Positions 26,330 through 35,523 are shown, counted from the stretch's first letter. The stretch: 64,000 nucleotides of DNA from Butyrivibrio sp. INlla21 (GCF_900116875.1 NZ_FPCC01000013.1:1-64000), one strand, 5' to 3'. The notes: generated by a model from the letters alone, not told the origin. A program made the numbers and translations.

Positions 26330-26811
26330 AGGTAGCGGTTTATCCCGGAAGTTTTGACCCTGTAACTTACGGTCATCTCGATATAATAAAGCGTGCGTCT
26401 ACAATGTTTGATAAAGTAATAGTGGCTGTGATGTGTAATTCTGCCAAAACTCCATTGTTTACGCTGGACGAACGTGTTAAAATGTTAAAAGAGTCTTTAA
26501 AGGGCGTTAATAATGCTGTTATTGAGTCTTTTGACGGACTACTTATAGATTATTGCAAAAAAGAAGATATCCATATTGTCATTAGAGGCCTTCGAGCTAT
26601 CACTGATTTTGAGTACGAACTTCAGATTGCTCAGACCAACAAGGAACTTTCTCACAATGAGGTTGATACCGTTTTCCTTACAACGAACCTTAAGTATTCA
26701 TACCTTAGCAGTTCTGTTGTAAGAGAGGTTGCAAGCTACGGCGGAGACGTTTCTCCTTGTGTTCCCGAGCATGTAGAGCAGGCACTTAAAGACAAGTATG
26801 GAAATAGATAA
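26326..26811 (+). CDS. coaD: Phosphopantetheine adenylyltransferase
   Basis: The protein has 161 residues, the family length. It carries the nucleotidyltransferase motif VYPGSFDPVTYGHLDIIKRA and the downstream KYSYLSSSVVREVA (ISSS-type) motif. It converts 4'-phosphopantetheine and ATP to dephospho-CoA in coenzyme A synthesis. ATGA overlap with rsmD; a coiled-coil gene follows 18 nt later. Confidence 0.96.
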   Translation: MKVAVYPGSFDPVTYGHLDIIKRASTMFDKVIVAVMCNSAKTPLFTLDERVKMLKESLKGVNNAVIESFDGLLIDYCKKEDIHIVIRGLRAITDFEYELQIAQTNKELSHNEVDTVFLTTNLKYSYLSSSVVREVASYGGDVSPCVPEHVEQALKDKYGNR

Positions 26812-26829
26812 AGTTAGGGGGATCCTACT

Positions 26830-27522
26830 ATGACCAGCAGAATTGAACAGCTGATTGACGAGATCGAGACTTACATTGACAACTGTAAACCCCAGCCTCT
26901 TTCTCAGACCAAGATTGTCGTTAACAAAGAAGAGATTGACGAACTTCTCAGGGAACTTAGATCCAAGACTCCCGAGGAGATCAAGAAATATCAGAAGATC
27001 ATAAGCAATAAAGAGGCTATTTTAAATGATGCTCGTAAGAAGGCCGAGGATATAGTAAATCAGGCTACCATCAAGACTCACGAGCTTATTAACGAGCACG
27101 AGATCATGCAGCAGGCTTATGCGCAGGCCAATGAAGTTGTTTCACAGGCAGCTATGCAGGCAAAAGAGATCCTGGATAACGCTACTTTGGAAGCAAACAA
27201 CATGAAGGCCGCTGCAGTTCAGTATACCGACCAGCTTCTTGCAGGAGTTGAGGATATCATCACTCAGTCTATCGATGCGACTACAAAGAGTAATGACGAG
27301 ATCATCGAGAGCATCAAGCAGAGCAGTGTCAATATGGTCAAGGATATCACAGCAAGCACAGACAGTGTACTTTCAGCATTTGCTCAGTACAGTGAAGTCA
27401 TTAAATCCAACAGAGCTGATTTAAGACCGCCTGAGGTTGCTCCGATTCCTGTAGACGGACAGGCACCTGTTGCCGAAGGTGGACTTACGCAGCAGGAAGC
27501 ACTCAACCTTGATATGATCTGA
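26830..27522 (+). CDS. Coiled-coil protein (ATP synthase subunit H-like)
   Basis: The protein has 230 residues. Residues ~20-180 are almost continuous helix with heptad character, rich in Ala, Gln, Glu and Lys (EEIKKYQKIISNKEAILND, then ANEVVSQAAMQAKEILDNAT). The tail is Pro/Gly-rich and unstructured. It has no signal or membrane segment. Such proteins are often labelled as V-type ATPase subunit H-like or DivIVA-like only on the strength of coiled coil. It is the last gene of the rsmD-coaD transcript, with a terminator right behind. Role unknown, perhaps in division or cytoskeletal scaffolding. Confidence 0.7.
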   Translation: MTSRIEQLIDEIETYIDNCKPQPLSQTKIVVNKEEIDELLRELRSKTPEEIKKYQKIISNKEAILNDARKKAEDIVNQATIKTHELINEHEIMQQAYAQANEVVSQAAMQAKEILDNATLEANNMKAAAVQYTDQLLAGVEDIITQSIDATTKSNDEIIESIKQSSVNMVKDITASTDSVLSAFAQYSEVIKSNRADLRPPEVAPIPVDGQAPVAEGGLTQQEALNLDMI

Positions 27523-27540
27523 TTAACCGACAAACGGAAT

Positions 27541-27569
27541 AAAAGCTGCCGCGACTGCGACAGCTTTTT
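27541..27569 (+). terminator. Intrinsic terminator after the coiled-coil gene
   Basis: AAAAGCTGCCGC (27541-27552) pairs with GCGACAGCTTTT (27557-27568) with one C-A mismatch and a 4-nt loop, ending in a T-run. Confidence 0.8.
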
Positions 27570-27632
27570 ATACGTATATCAAATATAAACATCAATTATC
27601 ATGCATTATTCGCATTATAAAAGGAGTTTTTC

Positions 27633-28685
27633 ATGAAAAAGAAGATTTTTGCTTTGATACTTACAATTGCATTAGCCGTGTCAGGAATTATCCCTGTTAA
27701 CGGAAGCGAGGTTATCGCTGCCGAAAAGCAGCATGTTATCGTTATCGATCCGGGTCACGGCGGATTCGGCGACAGAAATCTCGGAGCACAGTATAACGGA
27801 TTATCTGAAAAAGCTCTTACTTTGCAGGTTGCCAATGTAATGAAGACAGAGCTTGAAAAATATGAAAACGTGACTGTTTATCTTACAAGAACAGACGACA
27901 GATTTATATCACTTGAAGACAGAGCCGCTTTTGCTCAGAGCGTTAACGCAGAATTTGTTTTCAGTATTCATTTCAACGCTTCGGCAGAGCATCTTTTCTA
28001 TGGTTCAGAAATTTGGACATCTGCTTTTGATAAATATTACCAGGCCGGCACCAACTTCGGTAATATTGAATCTAATGAGCTTGCTGCTCTCGGTCTTTAT
28101 CAAAAGGGCGTTAAGACCAAACTCGGATCATCTGGCAAGGATTACTACGGAATAATCAGAGCAAGTGTTGCCAGGAATATGCCTTGCGTTATCATTGAGC
28201 ATGCATATCTTGACCACGGATATGATCTTCCCATGGTTAAGAACTCAGATTTCATTAATAAGCTTGGCGTAGTTGATGCAACTTCCGTTGCCAAGTACTT
28301 CGGACTTAAGTCAACCACATTGGGAGTTGATTATTCGGGAATAAAGAATCCTTCGGTTGCTATACCTAAAGGAGCTGTAGGTCAGGACAATACAGACCCT
28401 GAAGTATGCTCAATAAGTGTTCTTGGTACCGATAAGGCAAGCGGTAACGTACTTGTTGAAATGACAGCCAAGGATAGCAACAGTCCCATTATCTATTTCT
28501 CTTACAGCTATGATGGCGGTAAGACCTACAGCTATCTTCAGATGTGGGACAGATCCAAGGAAACACAGTCATTTAATGTTACTGTTCCAAAGAGCTGCAA
28601 AAATCCCGTTATTGTATGCAAAGCATATAACAACTATGAGCTCTTTAAAGAAAGTAATCAGGTAGCGGTTACAGGCTTAGAGTAA
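27633..28685 (+). CDS. N-acetylmuramoyl-L-alanine amidase (Amidase_3), secreted
   Basis: The 350-residue protein starts with a Sec signal peptide (MKKKIFALILTIALAVSG), with likely cleavage near residue 30. The Amidase_3 domain shows VIDPGHGGFGD (first zinc His), the SIHFNAS motif with the second zinc His, and IIEHAYLDH with the catalytic Glu. A ~100-residue C-terminal beta-rich domain of unknown binding follows. It cleaves the bond between muramic acid and the stem peptide in the wall. The preceding terminator and AAAAGGAG ribosome binding site indicate a new transcription unit. Confidence 0.92.
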   Translation: MKKKIFALILTIALAVSGIIPVNGSEVIAAEKQHVIVIDPGHGGFGDRNLGAQYNGLSEKALTLQVANVMKTELEKYENVTVYLTRTDDRFISLEDRAAFAQSVNAEFVFSIHFNASAEHLFYGSEIWTSAFDKYYQAGTNFGNIESNELAALGLYQKGVKTKLGSSGKDYYGIIRASVARNMPCVIIEHAYLDHGYDLPMVKNSDFINKLGVVDATSVAKYFGLKSTTLGVDYSGIKNPSVAIPKGAVGQDNTDPEVCSISVLGTDKASGNVLVEMTAKDSNSPIIYFSYSYDGGKTYSYLQMWDRSKETQSFNVTVPKSCKNPVIVCKAYNNYELFKESNQVAVTGLE

Positions 28686-28688
28686 TTG

Positions 28689-29429
28689 ATGAGACTTGAT
28701 AAATTTTTAGGTGACCACAATATAGGCACCAGAAAACAGATAAAAGAATATGTCAAAAACGGCAGATGCTCTGTAAACGGCAATCCCGTTCTTAAAGCAG
28801 ACATACATATTGATGAAAACTCGGATGAGATTTCTTTTGACGGAAAGGTCTTATCTTACAGCAAGAATCATTATTATATGCTTAATAAACCTGTTGGAGT
28901 TGTTTCCGCGACTTTCGACAAAAAGCAGGAGACCGTTATCGATATTTTAAAAGATGAGAATGTAAAGGGCTTAAATCCTTGCGGAAGACTTGATATTGAT
29001 ACGGAAGGACTTCTTCTTTTAACTGATGACGGAGAGCTTATTCACAGGCTGTTATCACCCAAAAAGCACGTTGATAAGACTTATGAGGTTCATATAAGTC
29101 ATGAGCTTTCGGATGATGATATAAAGCTCTTGGAAGAGGGCGTCGATATCGGCGATAAGAATGACGACGGTTCAAAAAAGCTTACGCTTCCTTCAAAGAT
29201 TTCTTTCAAAGAGGGTTCGGAACGCGACGAGACCGGTAATCCCGTTATTTTGCTTACGATTCACGAGGGTAGATTCCATCAGGTAAAACGTATGCTCGAA
29301 GCTGTCGGTAACGAAGTACTGTTTTTAAAGAGGCTTTCTATGGGAAGTCTTTTGCTTGATCCGGAGCTTAAACCCGGTGAATACAGAGAGCTTACGGCAG
29401 AAGAGAAACGTGCTCTTAATATAAAATAA
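28689..29429 (+). CDS. RsuA-family pseudouridine synthase
   Basis: The protein has an N-terminal S4 RNA-binding domain (MRLDKFLGDHNIGTRKQ) and a RsuA/RluB/E/F catalytic domain with the active Asp in CGRLDIDTEGLLLLT, plus the ending GRFHQVKRMLEAVG. It is most like 16S rRNA pseudouridine-516 synthase. I take ATG 28689 as start; TTG at 28686 is directly adjacent. It follows the amidase stop by 3 nt. Confidence 0.88.
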   Translation: MRLDKFLGDHNIGTRKQIKEYVKNGRCSVNGNPVLKADIHIDENSDEISFDGKVLSYSKNHYYMLNKPVGVVSATFDKKQETVIDILKDENVKGLNPCGRLDIDTEGLLLLTDDGELIHRLLSPKKHVDKTYEVHISHELSDDDIKLLEEGVDIGDKNDDGSKKLTLPSKISFKEGSERDETGNPVILLTIHEGRFHQVKRMLEAVGNEVLFLKRLSMGSLLLDPELKPGEYRELTAEEKRALNIK

Positions 29430-29453
29430 AAGTTTTAATTCAGAGGTTTTATA

Positions 29454-30059
29454 ATGCTTGGAAAAGTAAGTAAGGGTGAATACGGATATATTTCATACAG
29501 AAAGAAGCTGACTCTTTTAATAACGATTATCAGCCTGGCTATAACTGTAGGAATTTACCTTACCGGAATTATTATGTATAAAAGCCCTAAGTCGGCATTT
29601 AGCATCATAGCTGCGCTCGGCTGCCTTCCGACAGGTTGGTGTGCCGTTAATCTGATCATGTTTATCAGAGCAAAAGCATGCGGCCCGGATGATCATAAAA
29701 GAATTGAAAACTGTCGCGGCGGTCTTCTTATAAGATATGACCATGTGATCACTTCATATGATAAAAACTATTATGTGAATGCATCTACAGTTCTTGATAA
29801 AAACATATGCTGTTATTCGGCCGATGAAGACATTGATGTTTCGGATTGCGAAGCTCACATCAAGAAAATGATGGCACAGGGCGGTTATTCAAGTTACAGT
29901 ATCAAGATATTTACGGATATCGATAAGTTCTGCGACAGACTGATTCAGCTCGATAAGCTTAGAAGCGATAAAAGTATCGACCCTCAGGCTATCGAAGATG
30001 CCTGGATACCCGGAACGGCGCAGACTCCTGCGAGCATTCTTTTATCAATTTCACTTTAA
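29454..30059 (+). CDS. Unknown membrane protein, two N-terminal transmembrane helices
   Basis: This 201-residue protein is not recognised by name. After a basic start it has two hydrophobic helices (about residues 20-42 and 47-71) and then a ~125-residue soluble domain with CRGGLLIRYDHVITSYDKNYYVNAS and several cysteines. It sits between two pseudouridine synthase genes, all with short gaps. Function is unknown. Confidence 0.6.
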   Translation: MLGKVSKGEYGYISYRKKLTLLITIISLAITVGIYLTGIIMYKSPKSAFSIIAALGCLPTGWCAVNLIMFIRAKACGPDDHKRIENCRGGLLIRYDHVITSYDKNYYVNASTVLDKNICCYSADEDIDVSDCEAHIKKMMAQGGYSSYSIKIFTDIDKFCDRLIQLDKLRSDKSIDPQAIEDAWIPGTAQTPASILLSISL

Positions 30060-30067
30060 GGAATAAT

Positions 30068-31090
30068 ATGAAAGAAATTATTGTCGGCGTAAATGAAGAG
30101 GGCAAGAGACTTGACGGCTTTTTAAAGTCATATCTTCCCAATGCCTCAAAGGGCTTCATTTATAAGATGCTTAGGAAAAAGAATATCACGCTGAATGACA
30201 AAAAAGCTGATGGGCTTGAAAAACTAGCCAATGAAGATTCCATCAAGATCTTCTTTTCCGATGAGACGCTAATGAAATTCAAAGGCGAATCCGCAGCTAA
30301 CGGTAGAGCGGACAATCTTGATGCGGAGAAAATAGATCTTTCTAAATACGGCGATGTATCTGTTTTGTTTGAAAATGACCATGTTTTGTTTGCTTCAAAA
30401 CCGGCAGGTCTTCTTTCTCAAAAAGCGGATGCGAATGATATGAGCATTAACGACTTTCTTATCGATTATCTTCTAAAGAATAAAAAGATAACGCCGGAAA
30501 GTCTTGATACATACAGACCTTCTATATGCAACAGACTCGACAGGAACACAAGCGGAATGGTAATCTGCGCCAAATCTCTTGTCGGAGCACGCTGCATGAA
30601 TACGATGCTTTCGGACAGAACTTTGGATAAGTATTATATCGCCGTAGTTTCGGGTTTGATCGAAAAAGATTCGTTATTAAAAGGCTATCTGAAAAAAGAT
30701 ACAGATTTAAACAAGGTTGATATTCTTAAAGAAGATCCGAAGGATAGTAATTATTCTTATATAGAAACATATTTTACTCCCGTTAATTATAATTCAGATT
30801 CGGATACGACAGTTCTTTTAGTCAAGCTTATTACAGGAAAGCCTCATCAGATAAGAGCGCATCTGTCTAAGACGGGGCACCCTATTATAGGAGATTCAAA
30901 ATACGGCGGAAGAAAAGTAAAAGGCATTGGCAGACAGTTACTGCACAGCTACAAGATTTCTTTTCCCGAAAATATGCCGGATACACTATGCGATCTAAGC
31001 GGAAAAGAATTTATAGCTCCGTTACCGGCTGAATTTGCTTTATTTTGTAGTGGAGGAGATTTATGCCTACATGGAAAACAAGGGGACTGA
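30068..31090 (+). CDS. RluA-family pseudouridine synthase
   Basis: The 340-residue protein has an N-terminal S4-like domain (GKRLDGFLKSYLPNASKGFIYKML) and a RluA catalytic core with the active Asp in CNRLDRNTSGMVIC, then GKPHQIRAHLSKTGHPIIGD. This is the RluC/RluD-like branch that modifies 23S rRNA; a second, distinct RluA-type gene lies at 51421-52356. The end overlaps recU by 28 nt. Confidence 0.88.
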   Translation: MKEIIVGVNEEGKRLDGFLKSYLPNASKGFIYKMLRKKNITLNDKKADGLEKLANEDSIKIFFSDETLMKFKGESAANGRADNLDAEKIDLSKYGDVSVLFENDHVLFASKPAGLLSQKADANDMSINDFLIDYLLKNKKITPESLDTYRPSICNRLDRNTSGMVICAKSLVGARCMNTMLSDRTLDKYYIAVVSGLIEKDSLLKGYLKKDTDLNKVDILKEDPKDSNYSYIETYFTPVNYNSDSDTTVLLVKLITGKPHQIRAHLSKTGHPIIGDSKYGGRKVKGIGRQLLHSYKISFPENMPDTLCDLSGKEFIAPLPAEFALFCSGGDLCLHGKQGD

Positions 31091-31599
31091 GAGGTTCTAC
31101 GCTTGAGGAGCTCATTAACCGCTCAAACGAAAGGTACAGTGAGCTTGGACTTGCGCTTATTCAAAAGATCCCGACACCTATAACTCCGATAAACATCGAT
31201 AAAGAAACCAGGCACATTACGCTTGCTTATTTCGATCAGAAGAGTACAGTCGATTACATCGGCGTAGTACAGGGGATTCCTGTATGCTTTGATGCAAAAG
31301 AATGTGCTTATGATACTTTTACTCTTGAAAACATTCATCCACACCAGGTCGCGTTCATGGACAGTTTTGAAAAACAGGACGGACTTGCATTCTTTTTGAT
31401 CTACTATACAGCCAGAAACGAGTTTTATTATCTCCCTTACAGGAAATTAAAAGAGTTTTGGGACAGAGCCGAAAACGGAGGCAGAAAGAGCTTTAGACAT
31501 GATGAGCTCGACCTTTCTTTTATAATTCCTTCTCCGGGAGAGCAGGGAATACTTATTCCTTATCTCGATGCAATTCAGAAAGACCTAGAACAAAGATAA
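31063..31599 (+). CDS. recU: Holliday junction resolvase RecU
   Basis: The 178-residue protein matches Firmicute RecU: RGSTLEELINRSNERYSELGLALI near the start, then the nuclease core VDYIGVVQGIPVCFDAKEC and IHPHQVAFMDSFEKQDG. The D in VDYIG and the D..K of FDAKE are the likely metal-binding residues. RecU cuts four-way junctions in recombinational repair. It begins inside the preceding RluA-type gene, so translation is coupled. In Bacillus it pairs with a penicillin-binding protein gene instead. Confidence 0.9.
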   Translation: MPTWKTRGLRGSTLEELINRSNERYSELGLALIQKIPTPITPINIDKETRHITLAYFDQKSTVDYIGVVQGIPVCFDAKECAYDTFTLENIHPHQVAFMDSFEKQDGLAFFLIYYTARNEFYYLPYRKLKEFWDRAENGGRKSFRHDELDLSFIIPSPGEQGILIPYLDAIQKDLEQR

Positions 31600-31629
31600 A
31601 CACGGTTAATACTTGTAAAGGCTTTTTGC

Positions 31630-31659
31630 TTGACAATGTAATTAAATGAATGTTAAACT
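31630..31659 (+). promoter_or_regulatory. Promoter of the histidine operon
   Basis: A perfect TTGACA (31630-31635) is followed by a 17-18 bp spacer and TTAAAC/TAAACT (31653-31659). It lies 68 bp before the hisZ ATG. Confidence 0.7.
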
Positions 31660-31704
31660 CTCTAATATAGTAACGAATTATTAGAGTAGCACTGTACCAT
31701 GCTA
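31660..31704 (+). promoter_or_regulatory. Two palindromes at the his transcription start, candidate operator
   Basis: CTCTAATA (31660-31667) and TATTAGAG (31679-31686) form an 8-bp inverted repeat spaced 11 bp. It is directly followed by an 18-bp palindrome with arms TAGCA/TGCTA and a GTAC core (31687-31704). Both lie just downstream of the -10, where repressor binding would block transcription. A TrpR-family HisR-type regulator is a possible binder (inference). Confidence 0.45.
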
Positions 31705-31726
31705 AAGTAGAATAAATGAGGTAATT

Positions 31727-32836
31727 ATGAATAAAGTACTGTTACATACACCTGACGGCGTGCGCGATATATACGGCGCTGAATGCAGCGACAGATTGAT
31801 CCTCGCCGGTAAAATCCATGAAGTAATGAAGAGTTACGGATATCTTGATATAGATACTCCGACTTTTGAGTTTTTTGATGTATTTGCTGAAGAAATAAAT
31901 GCAAGCGACGCAAGAGAGCTCTTTAAATTCTTTGATAAGGAAGGCAATACGCTTGTTCTTCGTCCCGACTTTACTCCTTCCATCGCAAGATGCGCATCAA
32001 AGGTAATGCTCGAAGATAAAGAGCCTGTGAGAGTTTGCTATGAGGGCAAGACTTTCCTTAATACATCCAATCTTCAGGGTAAGCTCAAAGAGAACTCCAA
32101 TATCGGTGTGGAACTTATGAATGATTCATCTGTATACGCCGATGCCGAGGTGATAGCTCTTTTGGTAGAAGCGCTTAAATCAACGGGACTCAATGATTTC
32201 CAGATCAGCATAGGAGATGCCGATTTCTATAAAGGAATCTGTGAAGAAGCCGGAATCGATGAAGAGACGGAAGAGAAGATAAGAGGCTATATTACAGAGA
32301 AGAATTACTACGCTGCAGAGAATATATTGAATGAGAGCGGAGTTTCGCCCAAGCATTCCAAGCTTATTGTCAACGTTGCTGAGTTTATCGGTTCAGATGA
32401 AGCACTTGATATGGCTCAGAGCATGGTGACCAATAAGAGATCGCTTGATGCCGTTAAGAGACTTAAGGATCTATATAAGGTTCTTACTAATTACGGTGTT
32501 GAGAAATACATATCTTTTGACCTGGGTAATTTAAGTAAATTCAATTATTATACGGGTGTGATCTTCAGTGCATATACATACGGCGTCGGTGATGCCATTG
32601 CCAAGGGCGGAAGATACGACAATCTTACGGGTAAGTACGGTAAAAAAGCTCCCGCAATAGGCTTTTCTATTGTTATTGACGACTTGATGTCCGCATTATA
32701 CAGACAAAATGCCGATGTAGAACACGAATCTGACATTGCTGTCGTAAATTATACATCTGATACATTTGAAGCTGCTCTTAAGCAGGCTAAGGAACTTCGT
32801 AAAAACGGCACGCATGTCGTTTTAAAAGCGAAATAA
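31727..32836 (+). CDS. hisZ: ATP phosphoribosyltransferase regulatory subunit HisZ
   Basis: The 369-residue protein is a class II aminoacyl-tRNA-synthetase-like HisRS paralogue. It has LRPDFTPSIARCASK, YEGKTFLN and the motif-3-like AKGGRYDNLTGKYGKKAPAIGFS. It lacks the anticodon-binding domain of true HisRS and is next to a short-form hisG, which needs HisZ to work and to respond to histidine. First gene of the operon. Confidence 0.93.
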   Translation: MNKVLLHTPDGVRDIYGAECSDRLILAGKIHEVMKSYGYLDIDTPTFEFFDVFAEEINASDARELFKFFDKEGNTLVLRPDFTPSIARCASKVMLEDKEPVRVCYEGKTFLNTSNLQGKLKENSNIGVELMNDSSVYADAEVIALLVEALKSTGLNDFQISIGDADFYKGICEEAGIDEETEEKIRGYITEKNYYAAENILNESGVSPKHSKLIVNVAEFIGSDEALDMAQSMVTNKRSLDAVKRLKDLYKVLTNYGVEKYISFDLGNLSKFNYYTGVIFSAYTYGVGDAIAKGGRYDNLTGKYGKKAPAIGFSIVIDDLMSALYRQNADVEHESDIAVVNYTSDTFEAALKQAKELRKNGTHVVLKAK

Positions 32837-32847
32837 TCGGAGGAATT

Positions 32848-33483
32848 ATGAGATATCTTACTTTTGCGCTCGGAAAAGGCCGACTTGTTAACTCTTGCAT
32901 GGAACTTCTGAATAAATGCGGAATCGAATGCGAAGAGATTTTAGATAAAAAAACACGTAAGCTTATATTTACCAATGAAGAGCTTGGTCTTAAGTTCTTT
33001 TTGGCAAAGGGTCCGGATGTCCCGACTTACGTTGAATACGGCGCTGCAGACATCGGTATTGTCGGTGCCGATACAATTATGGAAGAAAACAGAAGAGTAT
33101 ATGAGGTTCTCGATCTGGGATTCGGCAAATGCAGAATGTGCGTCTGCGGCCCTCATGATGCCAAGGAACTTCTTGAGCATAGAGAGCTTATCAGAGTAGC
33201 CAGCAAATATCCCAATATTGCCAAAGACTACTTCTTTAACAAGAAGCATCAGACTGTCGATATCATTAAGCTTAACGGCTCTGTTGAGCTCGGTCCTATC
33301 GTTAATCTGTCGGATGTGATCGTTGATATTGTAGAAACAGGCTCTACTCTTAAAGAGAACGGTCTCGAAGTTTTGGAAGAGATCTGTCCATTATCTGCCA
33401 GAATGATCGTAAATCAGGTCAGCATGCAGATGGAGACTGAAAGGATCAGAAAGCTGATCACAGCTATGAAGGAGAATTTATAA
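32848..33483 (+). CDS. hisG: ATP phosphoribosyltransferase, short form
   Basis: The 211-residue protein is the short HisG type without the C-terminal regulatory domain. Motifs are LTFALGKGRL at the start, GAADIGIVGADTI, and the PRPP-loop region VDIVETGSTLKENGLE. It makes phosphoribosyl-ATP, the first step of histidine synthesis, in a complex with HisZ. It lies 11 nt after hisZ and its stop abuts the hisD start. Confidence 0.95.
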   Translation: MRYLTFALGKGRLVNSCMELLNKCGIECEEILDKKTRKLIFTNEELGLKFFLAKGPDVPTYVEYGAADIGIVGADTIMEENRRVYEVLDLGFGKCRMCVCGPHDAKELLEHRELIRVASKYPNIAKDYFFNKKHQTVDIIKLNGSVELGPIVNLSDVIVDIVETGSTLKENGLEVLEEICPLSARMIVNQVSMQMETERIRKLITAMKENL

Positions 33484-34773
33484 ATGCAGACGTTAAAGCT
33501 TACAGCAGAAACAAAAGAACAGCTTCTCGGAAACCTTCTTAACAGAAATCCCGGTAGCTATACGGAATACGAAACAATCGTAAATGACATTATTGAGAAT
33601 GTAAAAAAGAACGGCGATAAGGCTCTTTTCGAGTATACTGCCAAGTTCGATAAATGCGATATTGACTCATCTTGCGTTAAAGTCACAAAAGAAGAGATTG
33701 AAAAAGCATATTCACTTCTTGACGCAAAGTTTGTTGAAGTCATGAAGAAGAGCGCTGAGAACATCAGAAAATTCCATGAAAAGCAAAAGAGAAACACATG
33801 GATAGATACCAAGGAAGACGGAAGCATTCTCGGTCAGAGAATCCTCCCCATTGAGATCTCCGGTGTATATGTTCCCGGCGGAAAAGCAGCGTATCCTTCC
33901 AGTGTTCTTATGAATGTTGTTCCCGCCAAAGTGGCAGGTGTAGAGCGCATCGTTATGTGCACTCCTCCCGGAAAGGACGGAAATGTCAATCCCGGAACTC
34001 TTGTAGCTGCCGATATTGCAGGTGTTACAGAGGTATACAAGGTTGGCGGAGCTCAGGCTATCGCAGCTATGGCATTCGGAACAGAAAGTATTCCCAAGGT
34101 TGATAAGATCACAGGTCCCGGCAATATCTTCGTAGCCCTTGCCAAGAAAGCTTGCTTTGGACATGTATCAATTGACTCTATAGCAGGTCCCAGTGAGATA
34201 CTTGTTCTTGCAGATGAGACAGCCAATCCAAGATATGTTGCTGCAGATCTTTTATCTCAGGCAGAGCACGATGAGATGGCAAGTGCCATTCTTATCACAA
34301 CATCTCAGGAACTTGCCGATAACGTAGCAAAAGAGATCGACGGCTTTTTAAAAGAGCTTTCAAGAGCTGATATTATCAAGAAATCACTTGATAATTACGG
34401 CTATATGTTTGTGGCAGAAAATATGGAAGATGCAATAGATGCTGCCAATGCAGTAGCTTCCGAGCACCTTGAGATAATTACAAAGAATCCCTATGAGGTA
34501 ATGACCAAGATTAAGAATGCGGGCGCCATTTTCCTTGGAGAGTATTCTTCAGAACCACTCGGAGATTATTTTGCAGGCCCCAACCACATTCTTCCCACAA
34601 ACAGAACAGCAAGATTCTTCTCACCTCTTAATGTTGATGATTTCATGAAAAAGACAAGCATCATCGCATATTCCAGAGATGCTCTTGCTAAGGTTCACGA
34701 AGACATCGAGCTTTTTGCCAAGGAAGAGGGACTTACGGCTCACGCCAATTCAATCGCTGTAAGATTTGAGTAA
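33484..34773 (+). CDS. hisD: Histidinol dehydrogenase
   Basis: The protein has 429 residues, the normal length. It shows ISGVYVPGGKAAYPSSVLM, VGGAQAIAAMAFGTE, the zinc/substrate region GPSEILVLAD and SQAEHDEMASA, and SEHLEIIT near the end. It oxidises histidinol to histidine in two NAD steps. The ATG directly follows the hisG stop codon. A 157-bp gap with hairpins follows before hisB. Confidence 0.96.
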   Translation: MQTLKLTAETKEQLLGNLLNRNPGSYTEYETIVNDIIENVKKNGDKALFEYTAKFDKCDIDSSCVKVTKEEIEKAYSLLDAKFVEVMKKSAENIRKFHEKQKRNTWIDTKEDGSILGQRILPIEISGVYVPGGKAAYPSSVLMNVVPAKVAGVERIVMCTPPGKDGNVNPGTLVAADIAGVTEVYKVGGAQAIAAMAFGTESIPKVDKITGPGNIFVALAKKACFGHVSIDSIAGPSEILVLADETANPRYVAADLLSQAEHDEMASAILITTSQELADNVAKEIDGFLKELSRADIIKKSLDNYGYMFVAENMEDAIDAANAVASEHLEIITKNPYEVMTKIKNAGAIFLGEYSSEPLGDYFAGPNHILPTNRTARFFSPLNVDDFMKKTSIIAYSRDALAKVHEDIELFAKEEGLTAHANSIAVRFE

Positions 34774-34842
34774 AAAGAAATGATCAGTTCGTATTGAATC
34801 GGAAATTAACATAAGATTTTGCAAGTTTTCTTTCCAAAAAGT

Positions 34843-34880
34843 CTATAAACTGCAAGTTTATCGGATTTTTATAGTTTTTT
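34843..34880 (+). promoter_or_regulatory. Alternative hairpins in the hisD-hisB gap, possible attenuator
   Basis: ATAAACT (34845-34851) can pair with AGTTTAT (34855-34861). The overlapping CTATAAA (34843-34849) can instead pair with TTTATAG (34868-34874), which is followed by a run of six Ts. The two structures exclude each other. The 157-bp gap holds no gene. Confidence 0.4.
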
Positions 34881-34930
34881 AACATAAAATAACACCATAT
34901 ATTGTTATCGACAATAAGGAGACACAAGTT

Positions 34931-35521
34931 ATGGAAAATAGAATTGCAAGTGTTACGCGAAAGACTAAAGAGACTGATATCACTGTAACCATCAATATTG
35001 ATGGAAAAGGAGCAGGTGATATTTCTACAGGAATAGGTTTCTTCGATCACATGCTTGAAGGATTTGCCAAACACGGTCTGTTTGATCTGACTGTAAAAGT
35101 GAAAGGCGATCTTAATGTCGACGGACACCACACAGTGGAAGATACAGCAATTGTGCTTGGTCAGGCTTTTCTTGAAGCTATCGGCGACAAGAAGGGGATC
35201 AAAAGATACGGAAACATGATTCTTCCTATGGACGAAACACTTGTGATGAGTGCCGTGGATTTTTGCGGAAGACCGTATTTTGTAATGGATGCAGGTTTTG
35301 AGTCACCCATGGTAGGTGATTTTGATACTCAGCTTGTAAGAGAGTTTTTCTATTCATTCTCTTACGCGGCAATGATGAATCTACACCTTCGTGTTATTAC
35401 AGGCTTCAACGATCACCACAAGATAGAAGCTATGTTTAAAGCTCTTTCCAAAGCTTTGGATGAAGCTACGACTTATGATCCCAGAATAACCGATGTTTTA
35501 AGCACAAAAGGAGCTCTTTGA
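34931..35521 (+). CDS. hisB: Imidazoleglycerol-phosphate dehydratase
   Basis: The 196-residue monofunctional protein shows GIGFFDHMLEGFAKH, DGHHTVEDTAIVLGQAF, and VITGFNDHHKIEAMFKAL, the repeated HHxxE manganese-binding motifs. It dehydrates imidazole glycerol phosphate. No phosphatase domain is fused. TAAGGAG precedes the ATG. Its stop overlaps a possible TTG start of the next gene. Confidence 0.96.
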   Translation: MENRIASVTRKTKETDITVTINIDGKGAGDISTGIGFFDHMLEGFAKHGLFDLTVKVKGDLNVDGHHTVEDTAIVLGQAFLEAIGDKKGIKRYGNMILPMDETLVMSAVDFCGRPYFVMDAGFESPMVGDFDTQLVREFFYSFSYAAMMNLHLRVITGFNDHHKIEAMFKALSKALDEATTYDPRITDVLSTKGAL

Positions 35522-35523
35522 GA

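Noticed and set aside
31600..31726. T-box or histidine leader peptide before hisZ
   Set aside because: The predicted leader is only about 60 nt, too short for a T-box, and no His-codon run or terminator is present.
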